Shown: piece after piece, positions 26,503-35,123 of the stretch
How positions within the stretch are numbered: position 1 is the stretch's first letter
Layout: each line of letters starts with the position of its first letter
Source of the DNA: Oscillospiraceae bacterium
GTDB taxonomy: Bacteria > Bacillota > Clostridia > Oscillospirales > UBA644
Length of the DNA stretch: 64,000 nt
Direction: 5' to 3'
Assembly: GCA_902783255.1 (NCBI GenBank)
Contig: CACZQB010000058.1
Span: 1 to 64,000, forward strand
The notes under the pieces: generated by a model
Told to the model about the DNA's origin: nothing
What the model saw: only the letters and a program-made list of their open reading frames with translations
The model's database searches: none
Program-made: the position numbers and the translations under genes

Positions 26503-27897
26503 TTAATTGTCTTTAATTATATTTTTAGCCCAAATTCCCGATTTAAGCATAGGAATGCCTATCATAAGCTTCAGTATATCCGAAAACTGCACGATCAGAT
26601 ATACCATTACTATTCCAATTGATGTGTATCTGCAAAGAGTAAATGAAATAACGACCGGCACGCACCATGTGTAAACGCTGTCAAATAAAAACGTTATAAA
26701 TGTCCGTCCGCCTGAGCGGATTGTGAAATACGTGGCATGGATAAGCGCATGTATCGGCAAAGATGCGCCCGCAATTATCAGAAATTCGGTCGCAAGAGTG
26801 CGGACTTCCGGTTCAGTATTGTAGATCATCGGCACTATGGGCGAAAATGCGATCAGCAAAAGTCCTATTACTGTGTTTGAAACAACGGTAAGAAAAATCA
26901 GTTTTCTGTCAGAGTCCCTTGCTTCTTCTATTTTGCCTGCACCAAGCTTTTGCCCGACCATAATGCTGACGGCACTGCCCATCGCAAACATTATTATGCA
27001 AAACATATTCCAGACAGTAGAAGAAATATTGCTTGCCGCAACAACGCCTAGACCTCTTGTTGAATAATTCTGGTTTACAAAAGTTGTGCCGAGAGACCAG
27101 AGCACCTCGTTTAAAAGAAGCGGTGTTCCTCTTTTTATTATTTTGCCCACAAGCGACGAAGGAGCTTTGAAAGATTTATATACGCCCTCAATGAATTTAT
27201 GTTTGCCTGCATTTTTATGAGTATATGCGATTATGTAAATCATTTCGATAAATCTTGCTGCTACCGTTGCAGCTGCAGCGCCTACAACGCCCATGGGAGG
27301 AATAAACAGAAAACCGAATATCAAAACAAGATTCAGAACAAAATTCGCTGCTATCGATATAACTGAAGCGACCATTGGCGCGAATGTTTCGCCCGCTTCC
27401 CTCAGTGTGCTCGTATATACCTGAACGACCATAAACGGGAAAAGCCCGATAAGCGCTACTGTCATATAGTCCGAGGCATATTTGAGAGTAACGGAAAGAT
27501 CGATTCCCGTGTTTGCCTCATTATCAAGAAAAAGCATTATCAAATCTTTCCCGAATACCGAAAAAACTGTCAGGGCAGCAGCGGTAGTGATAATTCCGAA
27601 GATCATTTTGAATCTGAAGGTGTTTTTCACACCTTCGTTGTCTCCGACTCCGTAAAACTGCGCTCCGAAAATCGATGCGCCAGAAATTCCGCCGAATATT
27701 GTCAGATTAAATATGAAAATAATCTGATTTACTATTGCCACGCCGCTCATCGGTTCCGTTCCGAGAGAACCGACCATAACATTGTCCAGGAGATTTACTA
27801 TATTTGTAATTCCCTGCTGAATAATTATCGGGATCACCAGTTTTATTACCGTTCGGTAAAATACTTTATCTCCGATATATCTGTTCCTGAAACTCAT
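26503..27897 (-). CDS. MATE-family multidrug/metabolite efflux transporter
   Basis: A 464-residue protein with twelve hydrophobic segments in two similar halves of about 220 residues. MATE landmarks are NLLDNVMVGSLG near 35-46, FIFNLTIFGG with GAQFYG, and the second-half GSAVSIMVGQKLGAG. Family members export cationic compounds in exchange for Na+ or H+. The gene sits between the hydrolase operon and a divergent AraC regulator, so it may be under that regulator. The exported compound is unknown. Confidence 0.9.
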   Translation of the reverse strand: MSFRNRYIGDKVFYRTVIKLVIPIIIQQGITNIVNLLDNVMVGSLGTEPMSGVAIVNQIIFIFNLTIFGGISGASIFGAQFYGVGDNEGVKNTFRFKMIFGIITTAAALTVFSVFGKDLIMLFLDNEANTGIDLSVTLKYASDYMTVALIGLFPFMVVQVYTSTLREAGETFAPMVASVISIAANFVLNLVLIFGFLFIPPMGVVGAAAATVAARFIEMIYIIAYTHKNAGKHKFIEGVYKSFKAPSSLVGKIIKRGTPLLLNEVLWSLGTTFVNQNYSTRGLGVVAASNISSTVWNMFCIIMFAMGSAVSIMVGQKLGAGKIEEARDSDRKLIFLTVVSNTVIGLLLIAFSPIVPMIYNTEPEVRTLATEFLIIAGASLPIHALIHATYFTIRSGGRTFITFLFDSVYTWCVPVVISFTLCRYTSIGIVMVYLIVQFSDILKLMIGIPMLKSGIWAKNIIKDN

Positions 27898-27913
27898 TAA
27901 TTATATTTTCCTC

Positions 27914-27942
27914 TTGATTTTTTTTTGATTTTGATATATAAT
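27914..27942 (+). promoter_or_regulatory. Sigma-A promoter of the AraC-family gene
   Basis: TTGATT (27914-27919), 17 bp, TATAAT (27937-27942), only 18 nt before the ATG. Confidence 0.75.
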
Positions 27943-27960
27943 AAAAAACAGGTGATACAT

Positions 27961-28815
27961 ATGGTGGAAAATAAACGAAAACTTATGACCGACGGGGGAC
28001 TTGCAAGCTGCGGTATCCCTCTTCTTGCCATGTATTCAAATCTGTCTTCAGAATCGATTCTCCTTGAACACGACCACGGACAGTATTTTGAGATCTGCTA
28101 TCTGAAACGCGGCACTCAGAAATATTGTGTCGAAAATGAGGAATACATCCTGCATGGAGGCGATGTATTTATAACATTCCCAAACGAGAACCATTCCTCA
28201 GGCAACGACCCCCAATCCCGAGGATGCCTTTACTGGATACATATCGACAGTAAATGTGAAAATCTTCTCGGACTTGATAAAAATAGCACTGATGTTGTAA
28301 TAAACAGCCTGTATGCAATAAAAAAGAGAAAATTCAGAATTCGTGACGATATTTCTTCAAAGCTTATATCTGCCTGCACTCTTGCCGAAAGGAGAGGGAC
28401 TCTCGATCTGATCGCGGCAAAAGCCCTGATCACTGTTTTTTTATATGATCTTATAAATGCCGAATCTGCTCCGGAATATCAAAACAGGATCTCAAATCCT
28501 ATCGCCGCCGCAAAGGAATATATCGATGACAATGTAAAAGAACAGCTCAGCCTTTCAACCATTGCGGATATTGTCGGGTTTTCTCTTTCACATTTTAAGT
28601 ATAAATTCACAAGAGAAATCGGCATGACGCCCGGCGAATATATCATACAAAAAAAGATTTATGATTCGGTTTCTCTGCTTCCCGAAAGGTCGCTCACATA
28701 TATCGCCTACGAATACAGCTTTTCGTCTCCGCAGCATTATTCAAAAAACTTCAAAGCTGTTATGGGCATGACTCCAAAGGAATACAGAAAAAAAATGAAA
28801 GATCATCCCACGTAA
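27961..28815 (+). CDS. AraC-family transcriptional regulator
   Basis: A 284-residue regulator with an N-terminal cupin sensor (about 15-130; the pattern HDHGQYFEICYLKRGTQKY and GGDVFITFPNENH is typical of sugar-sensing members) and a C-terminal double helix-turn-helix (about 180-280: LSLSTIADIVGFSLSHFKYKF and SLTYIAYEYSFSSPQHYSKNF, ending MGMTPKEYRK). ATG 27961 was chosen, with AGGTGA upstream. It is divergent from the MATE gene and faces the Asp-box hydrolase. It most likely activates the surrounding polysaccharide genes in response to a sugar; the ligand is unknown. Confidence 0.9.
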   Translation: MVENKRKLMTDGGLASCGIPLLAMYSNLSSESILLEHDHGQYFEICYLKRGTQKYCVENEEYILHGGDVFITFPNENHSSGNDPQSRGCLYWIHIDSKCENLLGLDKNSTDVVINSLYAIKKRKFRIRDDISSKLISACTLAERRGTLDLIAAKALITVFLYDLINAESAPEYQNRISNPIAAAKEYIDDNVKEQLSLSTIADIVGFSLSHFKYKFTREIGMTPGEYIIQKKIYDSVSLLPERSLTYIAYEYSFSSPQHYSKNFKAVMGMTPKEYRKKMKDHPT

Positions 28816-28854
28816 TTATACCATATCATCGTGAATAAATCAACCCTGTAAATT

Positions 28855-28880
28855 AAACGGACTGCGCAAACAGTCCGTTT
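28855..28880. terminator. Bidirectional terminator
   Basis: 10-bp perfect stem AAACGGACTG/CAGTCCGTTT with 6-nt loop between the converging AraC gene and hydrolase gene; T run on plus, A/T-rich on minus. Confidence 0.85.
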
Positions 28881-28883
28881 TTA

Positions 28884-30701
28884 TTACGTCAATTTCTTCG
28901 TATATACTGAAAATATTGTGTATTTCCTTTCATCAGAAGCGTGGTCGCAATTTTTTATGTCGGGCATTACCGGTCTTTTATCAACTCCCGGAGCCGTCCT
29001 CTCAGGCTTTGTTCTGATGATCAGACGTGATACCGCATTTACTTTTTGCATATTTCTGATGTCGCATACTTTTTTACCGTCCAAAAATACGATTGATTCG
29101 CATTCAACGCAATTCTGTTCAATAGTGATCCTGTGTCTTTTTTCATCAAAACCGCCGATAAACTGCTTTACAGATGTATTTCTGCCAAATAAACTGCCGT
29201 TTTCTATATATAGTCGTTCGCAAACAGATCCTTTTTCGTCGCAAAGTTCGATTTCGAGTGCTTTTTCGTACTTTTCACATCTGATATCAATTTCTACGCT
29301 GAATTTATCGCATGCGGGGAAATTCAATTCGGCCTTTGCAAAGTCCAGGGGATCTTTATCCGTCAAAACCATTGCTCCGTTTATGTTTTCCACTGTTGCA
29401 AAGCATGTCGAATAAATATTCCATGGCTCTAAATACATGTTGTTATCGAAACTGCTGCCGAAATAATGATCTGGATATGCTTTTATCGGCACAGATATCC
29501 TGCTGACCCATATATCTTCTTTGTTTACACTGTATGTCAGCCATACAGCGTCATCGGGCTTTTCTTCGTTGTTTTCACATATGCCGCGAATATACTGGGG
29601 ACCGAAGTCCTTATTCAGTCCTTCATAGCGTCTTGGCGGAACTTCTCCGAAAACAGTTGAAATCCCGTGAAAATTTATGCCGTCATCTGAAACCAGACTT
29701 ACAAGAGGATACCTGTGTTCGCTCGAAATACTGTTTATATAAAACAGAGCATATTTACCGTCCGATGTCTTTTCTCCCCATGCCTTCGCTCCCGTGGTTG
29801 CAAAAGACGGTTCTTTTTTTATCAGCCAGTTTTCTCCATCGTCAAACGATATCCCCGTTATACCGTGCTTCCACAGGGCAACAACGGTATTTTTATTTAT
29901 ATGGTATCTCGTAAATGCCTGATACGGTTTGTTTTCATATCTGTTATAAACTTCATTATGCGTTTTCAGAAAAACATGTTCGCAGTCGTTTCCGTGTTCT
30001 TCAGCCCATTGCTGAGTTTCAAAACGATCATTCAGCAGTGCGTTGCAGGCGTCGATAAATTCCTGATCGTCGGCTTCCCTATATTCGGGATATGGAAGGT
30101 CTTCCTTTTTCCAACCCGATGAATACATAACGTAAATGAAGTAAACAGGTCCCATCGTGCCGTCCGGAAACACTTCTCTTACAACGCGGCCGAGGCCGTT
30201 TTTCTCCCAGGGAACGGCATGATCCGGCGAATAACCGTAAAATCCCGTTGTAAGCAGCTTCCCGTTCGGAGCAACATAAAAAGCCGTTCTTTGATGCATT
30301 ACCGCAAAAGTGTTTTCGGGAATATGAACAATTGTCCCGTCGCTGCATAAATTATCTTTTGAAGGCAAAAGAAGCTTGGCAAAAGAAATATGCGGCTTTT
30401 CCCATGATATTCCGTCCTTGGATCGCGATATAAACGACAATCCGCCGGGCTCGTGTTCGTCTTTTCTGTTCGATAAATACTGCACCCAGAAATATCCGTT
30501 CCAGAAAGTCATATCCGGAGCGTGATTATAAGTGTTCCCTTCTCCGTCAGCCATTTCGGGATGCTCTCTGTTTGCTCGCAAGATCTGACGGCTGAATACT
30601 CCGGACGTATGTTTCAGCCTGCCGTCGCTTTTGCTTAAATCGGCAAATTCTTTTTCCGTATATTTAGGTGCTTCGTTATCAGCAAACTTATATCCTGACA
30701 T
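28884..30701 (-). CDS. Sialidase-fold (Asp-box beta-propeller) glycoside hydrolase-like protein
   Basis: A 605-residue protein without a signal peptide. The first ~430 residues hold Asp-box-like repeats (FISRSKDGISWEKP, ITGISFDDGENW, LVSDDGINFHG) with conserved Arg, Glu and Trp positions, as in five- or six-bladed propeller enzymes. The last ~150 residues form a beta-sandwich resembling a concanavalin/LamG-like domain (FSVEIDIRC, FLDGKKVCDIRN). The overall shape resembles exo-acting sialidase-like hydrolases on plant or host glycans; the exact family and substrate could not be named. It lies 18 nt downstream of the CPBP protease gene on the same strand. Confidence 0.65.
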   Translation of the reverse strand: MSGYKFADNEAPKYTEKEFADLSKSDGRLKHTSGVFSRQILRANREHPEMADGEGNTYNHAPDMTFWNGYFWVQYLSNRKDEHEPGGLSFISRSKDGISWEKPHISFAKLLLPSKDNLCSDGTIVHIPENTFAVMHQRTAFYVAPNGKLLTTGFYGYSPDHAVPWEKNGLGRVVREVFPDGTMGPVYFIYVMYSSGWKKEDLPYPEYREADDQEFIDACNALLNDRFETQQWAEEHGNDCEHVFLKTHNEVYNRYENKPYQAFTRYHINKNTVVALWKHGITGISFDDGENWLIKKEPSFATTGAKAWGEKTSDGKYALFYINSISSEHRYPLVSLVSDDGINFHGISTVFGEVPPRRYEGLNKDFGPQYIRGICENNEEKPDDAVWLTYSVNKEDIWVSRISVPIKAYPDHYFGSSFDNNMYLEPWNIYSTCFATVENINGAMVLTDKDPLDFAKAELNFPACDKFSVEIDIRCEKYEKALEIELCDEKGSVCERLYIENGSLFGRNTSVKQFIGGFDEKRHRITIEQNCVECESIVFLDGKKVCDIRNMQKVNAVSRLIIRTKPERTAPGVDKRPVMPDIKNCDHASDERKYTIFSVYTKKLT

Positions 30702-30719
30702 TTGATTCTCCGTAAACTG

Positions 30720-31973
30720 TCAATAAGATAACAGAAATATATTTGCTGCCGTTTCTGCCGCATAAACCGCTATAAAGAGCCACATCGCCCATGAAGAGAG
30801 GGTAGCACCCCACAGCTTTCCACCTGAAAGGACTGAAACGCTTTTTTCTGTATTTTTATTTCTGTATTTCACTATTCTTATTATAAAGAATACGGCGCAA
30901 ATAATTCCCAAAACAACTGTCGTTATATCATATACGGTATATATAGTTGTAAACGTTTCTTCTGGGATCCTTTCATACATTACCGTAAAGATACATGATA
31001 TGAAATTGTTGATAAAATGAAGTATTATCCCGATAAGCAGGGTGTCATATTTAATATAAAGATAACCCAGAAACAGTCCCATTATAAAAGCAAACGGGAT
31101 CTGCTGAACCGTGGCGTGAACAAGACTGAACGCCATTGCGGAAAGTATGACAGCGGCAGTTTTGTTGTATTCTTTTATAAGTCCGCATATTACGCCTCTG
31201 AATACGAATTCTTCGCATATGGCGGGCATAACGGCAACAACGACCAGATACAGACAAAACTGAAGAGGTGACCCGGGACTCGGAATAAATTCTTCCATAT
31301 CTGGAACGGGAATACCGAGACCTACAATGAAATCCGTTATAAATTCCGAAATATACGACCCAACTGTTCCAATTCCGAGAAATATGCCTATGGAAAGAAA
31401 AAGATCTGCAGCCGGAGCATTATTTATTCTGACTGTGCTTTTGATTTTTCTCTTCGCAATTATCGCCATAAAAACAGAGGCTGCTACTGTTATGATGGGA
31501 TATAAAAACTGAGGAAAGGCAAAAGAGAAAATATAGTAAAGGTCATCGCTTGCGGGAAAATTCGGATAGTGTGACAGGATACTGTAAACTATCGTAGGCG
31601 AAACAGCAACAAGGGATAATATCGGAAACAGACAAAGTATAAGAAAAATTCCTCTGATAGTTTTCTTATACTTTGTTTCGGCGGTTACGGGTTTTTCAGC
31701 AAGCACCTGCTCGGCGTCTCTTACAACGGCAACAGACGGCGTCCAATATTGCTCTGCAGTTTCGTGATCAGATGTTGAGCCTGTTTCGGCGTCGTAAACA
31801 ATTGTTTCCGGTGAAACTTCATTGTCAACATTTGTCGGAACATATCCGGTGTTTTCGCTTCTATCTTCGTAAACAATTTCTTCAAAAGCGTTTTCTGGAT
31901 TTTTTATATCATTATCATTATCGGCAGCCTGTACATTTTCGGATATGCCGTTGAATTCTTCATTTTCGGTCAT
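30720..31973 (-). CDS. CPBP-family intramembrane metalloprotease
   Basis: A 417-residue membrane protein with a long acidic, probably disordered N-terminal cytoplasmic part (about 1-100) and eight or so membrane segments. The CAAX-protease/bacteriocin-processing signature is complete: EE255-256 with R260 (CEEFVFRG), His287 (FSLVHATVQQ) and His320 with Asn323 (LHFINNF). Family roles include prenyl-protein processing in eukaryotes and bacteriocin immunity or regulation in Firmicutes. The start is ATG 31973 with AGGAGTG upstream. It leads an operon with the Asp-box hydrolase, an unusual pairing. Confidence 0.88.
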   Translation of the reverse strand: MTENEEFNGISENVQAADNDNDIKNPENAFEEIVYEDRSENTGYVPTNVDNEVSPETIVYDAETGSTSDHETAEQYWTPSVAVVRDAEQVLAEKPVTAETKYKKTIRGIFLILCLFPILSLVAVSPTIVYSILSHYPNFPASDDLYYIFSFAFPQFLYPIITVAASVFMAIIAKRKIKSTVRINNAPAADLFLSIGIFLGIGTVGSYISEFITDFIVGLGIPVPDMEEFIPSPGSPLQFCLYLVVVAVMPAICEEFVFRGVICGLIKEYNKTAAVILSAMAFSLVHATVQQIPFAFIMGLFLGYLYIKYDTLLIGIILHFINNFISCIFTVMYERIPEETFTTIYTVYDITTVVLGIICAVFFIIRIVKYRNKNTEKSVSVLSGGKLWGATLSSWAMWLFIAVYAAETAANIFLLSY

Positions 31974-32006
31974 CAAAAATACACTCCTGATTTATAGTTT
32001 TAATCT

Positions 32007-32035
32007 ATTTTATCATATAGTAAAAGAAAAATCAA
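32007..32035 (-). promoter_or_regulatory. Sigma-A promoter of the CPBP gene
   Basis: Minus strand TTGATT (32035-32030), 17 bp, TAAAAT (32012-32007). Confidence 0.7.
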
Positions 32036-32121
32036 TACTTTTTTATCATTCGACACATTATTTTCCTGTTTATTGAGCTGAGAAAATTATGCGGTTATTA
32101 CGGATAATTATTCGCAAACTG

Positions 32122-32150
32122 TTGACAAATCAAAAAAAAAGTGATAGAAT
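32122..32150 (+). promoter_or_regulatory. Sigma-A promoter of the acyl-CoA ligase gene
   Basis: TTGACA (32122-32127), 17 bp, TAGAAT (32145-32150), about 40 nt before the ATG. Confidence 0.8.
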
Positions 32151-32191
32151 ATCGCAATAATGAACAATTACTCCGAAAGGACCGCAATAAA

Positions 32192-33826
32192 ATGCCTATA
32201 ACGGATTTTCTTGAAAAAAACGCCAAGCTTTATCCCAACGATATCGCTCTTGTCGAGATAAACCCCGATAAAAAACCGTCACATCCGATCACGTGGCGCG
32301 AATACAGCCTTATTGAGTCTGCTCCGGGCGGAAAATACCGCAGAGAAATGTCATGGCGTGAATTTGATATAAAAGCCAACCGCTTTGCCAACCTTCTGTT
32401 GACAAGGGGTGTGAAAAAGGGCGACAAGGTAGCAATTCTTCTGATGAACTGTCTTGAATGGCTGCCTATATATTTCGGAATTCTTAAAACAGGCGCTCTC
32501 GCCGTACCCATGAATTACCGTTATACTTCGGAGGAGATCAAGTATTGCCTTGATCTTGCCGATGTTTCAGTTCTTGTGTTCGGTCCCGAATTTACCGGAA
32601 GAATTGAACAAATCAGAGATACTATTCCAAAAGTAAAACACCTTTTTTATGTTGGACACGATGTTCCGTCTTTTGCGGACGGTTACGATGAGCTTGTCAC
32701 ATATTGCTCTTCCGTTGCTCCGGCGATAGAGATTCGTGATGAGGATTTAGGAGCGATCTATTTTTCATCCGGCACAACAGGTTTTCCGAAAGCAATCCTT
32801 CACTACCACAGCGCACTTGTATCATCATGCGTTACCGAACAGAATCATCATAGGCAGACCAGAGACGATATCTTTCTCTGCATTCCGCCGCTTTATCATA
32901 CGGGCGCTAAAATGCACTGGTTCGGCAGCCTTATTTCAGGATCAAAAGCAATTATTCTGCGCGGTGTAAGTCCGGAATGGATCCTGCGCACTGTTTCCGA
33001 CGAGGGAGCAACAATAGTCTGGCTTCTTGTCCCCTGGGCTCAGGATATACTTGACAGCATAGAACGGGGAGACATAAATATCAGCGATTACAATACATCT
33101 CAATGGCGACTTATGCATATCGGCGCACAACCTGTGCCGCCGAGCCTTATCCGTCGCTGGAAGGCGGTGTTCCCTGATCATGAATACGATACGAACTACG
33201 GCCTTTCGGAGTCTATAGGTCCGGGCTGTGTCCATCTAGGCGTTGAAAATATCGATAAAGTAGGCTCTATTGGCAAGGCAGGATATCTCTGGCAGGCCAA
33301 AGTAGTAACAAATGAGGGGAAAGAAGTTGAGGGCGATGAAGTCGGCGAACTTCTTGTCAAAGGTCCCGGCGTCATGAAATGTTACTATAAGAATCCCGAG
33401 GCAACAGACGAAGTTCTGAAAAACGGATGGCTGTATACAGGAGATATGGCGAGGGTTGACGAAGACGGGTTCATATGGCTTGTGGATCGCAAAAAAGACG
33501 TTATAATCACAGGCGGCGAAAACATATATCCTGTTCAGATAGAAGACTTCCTTCGCGCTTACGATAAAATCAAAGACGTTGCCGTCATCGGCATTCCTGA
33601 CAACCGTCTCGGTGAGATCGCAGCCGCTATCATATCCGTAAAAGAAGGCACTGAATGCACGGAAGACGAAATAAACGAATACTGTGCTGCTTTGCCGAGA
33701 TATAAGCGCCCGAGAAAGATCATTTTTGCCGATGTTCCGAGAAATCCGACAGGAAAGATCGAAAAGCCGAAGCTTCGCGAGCTTTATTGCGGAGGAAGGC
33801 TTGTTGAAGAGCAGATAACAAGATAA
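32192..33826 (+). CDS. AMP-forming acyl-CoA synthetase / ligase
   Basis: A 544-residue ANL-superfamily enzyme that activates a carboxylic acid with ATP and joins it to CoA. The motifs, in order, are the P-loop-like YFSSGTTGFPKAI (about 190-205), YGLSES (near 350), YTGDMARVDEDGF with DRKKDVIITGGENI (about 430-455), and the C-terminal PTGKIEKPKL lysine. All key residues are intact. The start ATG 32192 follows AAAGGACC. The gene is monocistronic with its own promoter and terminator. The chain length or identity of the acid is unknown. Confidence 0.9.
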   Translation: MPITDFLEKNAKLYPNDIALVEINPDKKPSHPITWREYSLIESAPGGKYRREMSWREFDIKANRFANLLLTRGVKKGDKVAILLMNCLEWLPIYFGILKTGALAVPMNYRYTSEEIKYCLDLADVSVLVFGPEFTGRIEQIRDTIPKVKHLFYVGHDVPSFADGYDELVTYCSSVAPAIEIRDEDLGAIYFSSGTTGFPKAILHYHSALVSSCVTEQNHHRQTRDDIFLCIPPLYHTGAKMHWFGSLISGSKAIILRGVSPEWILRTVSDEGATIVWLLVPWAQDILDSIERGDINISDYNTSQWRLMHIGAQPVPPSLIRRWKAVFPDHEYDTNYGLSESIGPGCVHLGVENIDKVGSIGKAGYLWQAKVVTNEGKEVEGDEVGELLVKGPGVMKCYYKNPEATDEVLKNGWLYTGDMARVDEDGFIWLVDRKKDVIITGGENIYPVQIEDFLRAYDKIKDVAVIGIPDNRLGEIAAAIISVKEGTECTEDEINEYCAALPRYKRPRKIIFADVPRNPTGKIEKPKLRELYCGGRLVEEQITR

Positions 33827-33863
33827 ATAAATATCCACCCGCATAGCGGGTGGATATTTATTT
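33825..33863. terminator. Bidirectional terminator
   Basis: An 18-bp perfect stem (33825-33842, 33846-33863, 3-nt loop) between convergent genes. It shares the core ATCCACCCG/CGGGTGGAT with the hairpin at 253-286. Confidence 0.92.
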
Positions 33864-33880
33864 CAGCATTTTATATCGTT

Positions 33881-34207
33881 TTACAAAAGCTCTCTGAGTT
33901 TGTCAAGAAATGCTTCTTCACCGAATGTGTTTATCTTAAAGAAAACTGCCTGACTTCCTCCGGAGGTCACTGCGCAAATGTGTATCGGACCGTTTCCGTT
34001 CTGAAAAAGAGTAACACTCATACTCAGCCTGTTGCTGCCGATATAGCTGTATCTTTCAAAAACACGAACGCTGCATTTCGCATCTCCGTCATAAAAATCA
34101 TTCGAAGCTTCAAGCGATGCGGATATACTGCCGTTAAGGATTCCCGTTTCTATTCTATTCAAGATCTGATTGAAGTTTCCGGTCAGTTTTTCAACAAGCT
34201 GTGCCAT
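33881..34207 (-). CDS. DUF6054-family small protein
   Basis: A 108-residue soluble protein with the patterns ILNGSISASLEAS, VRVFERYSYIGSNRLSMSVTLF and VTSGGSQAVFFKINTFGEEAFLD, which I recognise as DUF6054, a conserved Firmicute family of unknown function. The predicted shape is one beta-sheet with an N-terminal and a C-terminal helix. Start ATG 34207 follows GGAGGAATT. It lies 28 nt downstream of the TRIC-type channel gene and probably shares its transcript. Confidence 0.8.
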   Translation of the reverse strand: MAQLVEKLTGNFNQILNRIETGILNGSISASLEASNDFYDGDAKCSVRVFERYSYIGSNRLSMSVTLFQNGNGPIHICAVTSGGSQAVFFKINTFGEEAFLDKLRELL

Positions 34208-34235
34208 ATCAATTCCTCCTAAATATATTGAGCAA

Positions 34236-34916
34236 TCACTTTTTTGTCGTTAATGACGGTTCATATACCGTATCGTTTTCAGCACTTTCCGACGGATGCG
34301 GCAGATTCCACTGAAAATGCGCTGCCAGACAGCGTAAAATAAATATTACTGCCGCGCCGCAAAGCATAGCTGGCAGCCTTCCTATCGGAGTCCATAATAA
34401 ACAGCAGACTATCGCACCTGCGGCAGATGCAAGAGCGTATATATGTTTTGTGAAAATATACGGCAGACTGTTTGATAAAACATCTCTCATCGCACCTCCG
34501 CCTACGCCTGTTATCACACCGAGGAATATGTGCATGAGTACTCCGCCGTCCGGCACCGCGGAGATAGAGGCGTTTACACCAACCACGGTGAATATCCCAA
34601 GCCCCAATGAGTCCATGACGAGAAGCGTCAGATCATATATCCTTCTTTTTTTAGTTACCGCCTTGCGGATTGACGGCACGAGAAACACCAGTGCGGTCAG
34701 CGTTGCGATTCCGGCATGAAGTGGGTTCCTGAATACCGCAGGTATATCCTGATTAAGTATTATATCTCTTATCAGACCTCCGCCGACGGCAGTTGTAATT
34801 CCCAGAAAAACGGTTCCGAACAGATCCAGCCTTTTTCTCATTCCCGATATCACGCCAGATACCGTAAACGATACTGTTCCTAGTATCTCAAGAACGGTCA
34901 CAACGTATGTTTCCAT
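34236..34916 (-). CDS. TRIC-type cation channel / UPF0126 membrane protein
   Basis: A 226-residue protein with two homologous three-helix repeats, each with the glycine-rich signature (GITTAVGGGLIRDIIL near 40-55; GVITGVGGGAMRDVLS near 130-145) and a seventh helix. Bacterial members of this family (YicG/YvgT-like) have been related to eukaryotic TRIC channels and to amino-acid export; function here is not defined. A promoter at 34959-34987 lies just upstream. Confidence 0.88.
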   Translation of the reverse strand: METYVVTVLEILGTVSFTVSGVISGMRKRLDLFGTVFLGITTAVGGGLIRDIILNQDIPAVFRNPLHAGIATLTALVFLVPSIRKAVTKKRRIYDLTLLVMDSLGLGIFTVVGVNASISAVPDGGVLMHIFLGVITGVGGGAMRDVLSNSLPYIFTKHIYALASAAGAIVCCLLWTPIGRLPAMLCGAAVIFILRCLAAHFQWNLPHPSESAENDTVYEPSLTTKK

Positions 34917-34958
34917 GATCAGTCCCTTTCACGCCAGCCATGTATAATGATTTTTATA

Positions 34959-34987
34959 ATATTAACATTTTTATTATGATTTGTCAA
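34959..34987 (-). promoter_or_regulatory. Promoter of the TRIC-type gene
   Basis: Minus strand TTGACA (34987-34982), 17 bp, TAATAT (34964-34959). Confidence 0.65.
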
Positions 34988-35063
34988 TCCCTGAAAACAA
35001 AACTGCTTTGCCGAGTTAATGCATTAATAATGTAAAATTTTTTGTAAGATTGCTTTTTACTAC

Positions 35064-35092
35064 TTGAATTTATCGGGTCATTGTGCTATACT
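35064..35092 (+). promoter_or_regulatory. Sigma-A promoter of ddh
   Basis: TTGAAT (35064-35069), 17 bp, TATACT (35087-35092), about 30 nt before the start codon. Confidence 0.75.
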
Positions 35093-35123
35093 TACATCAA
35101 TTTTTATGAACGGAGTGCTTAAT

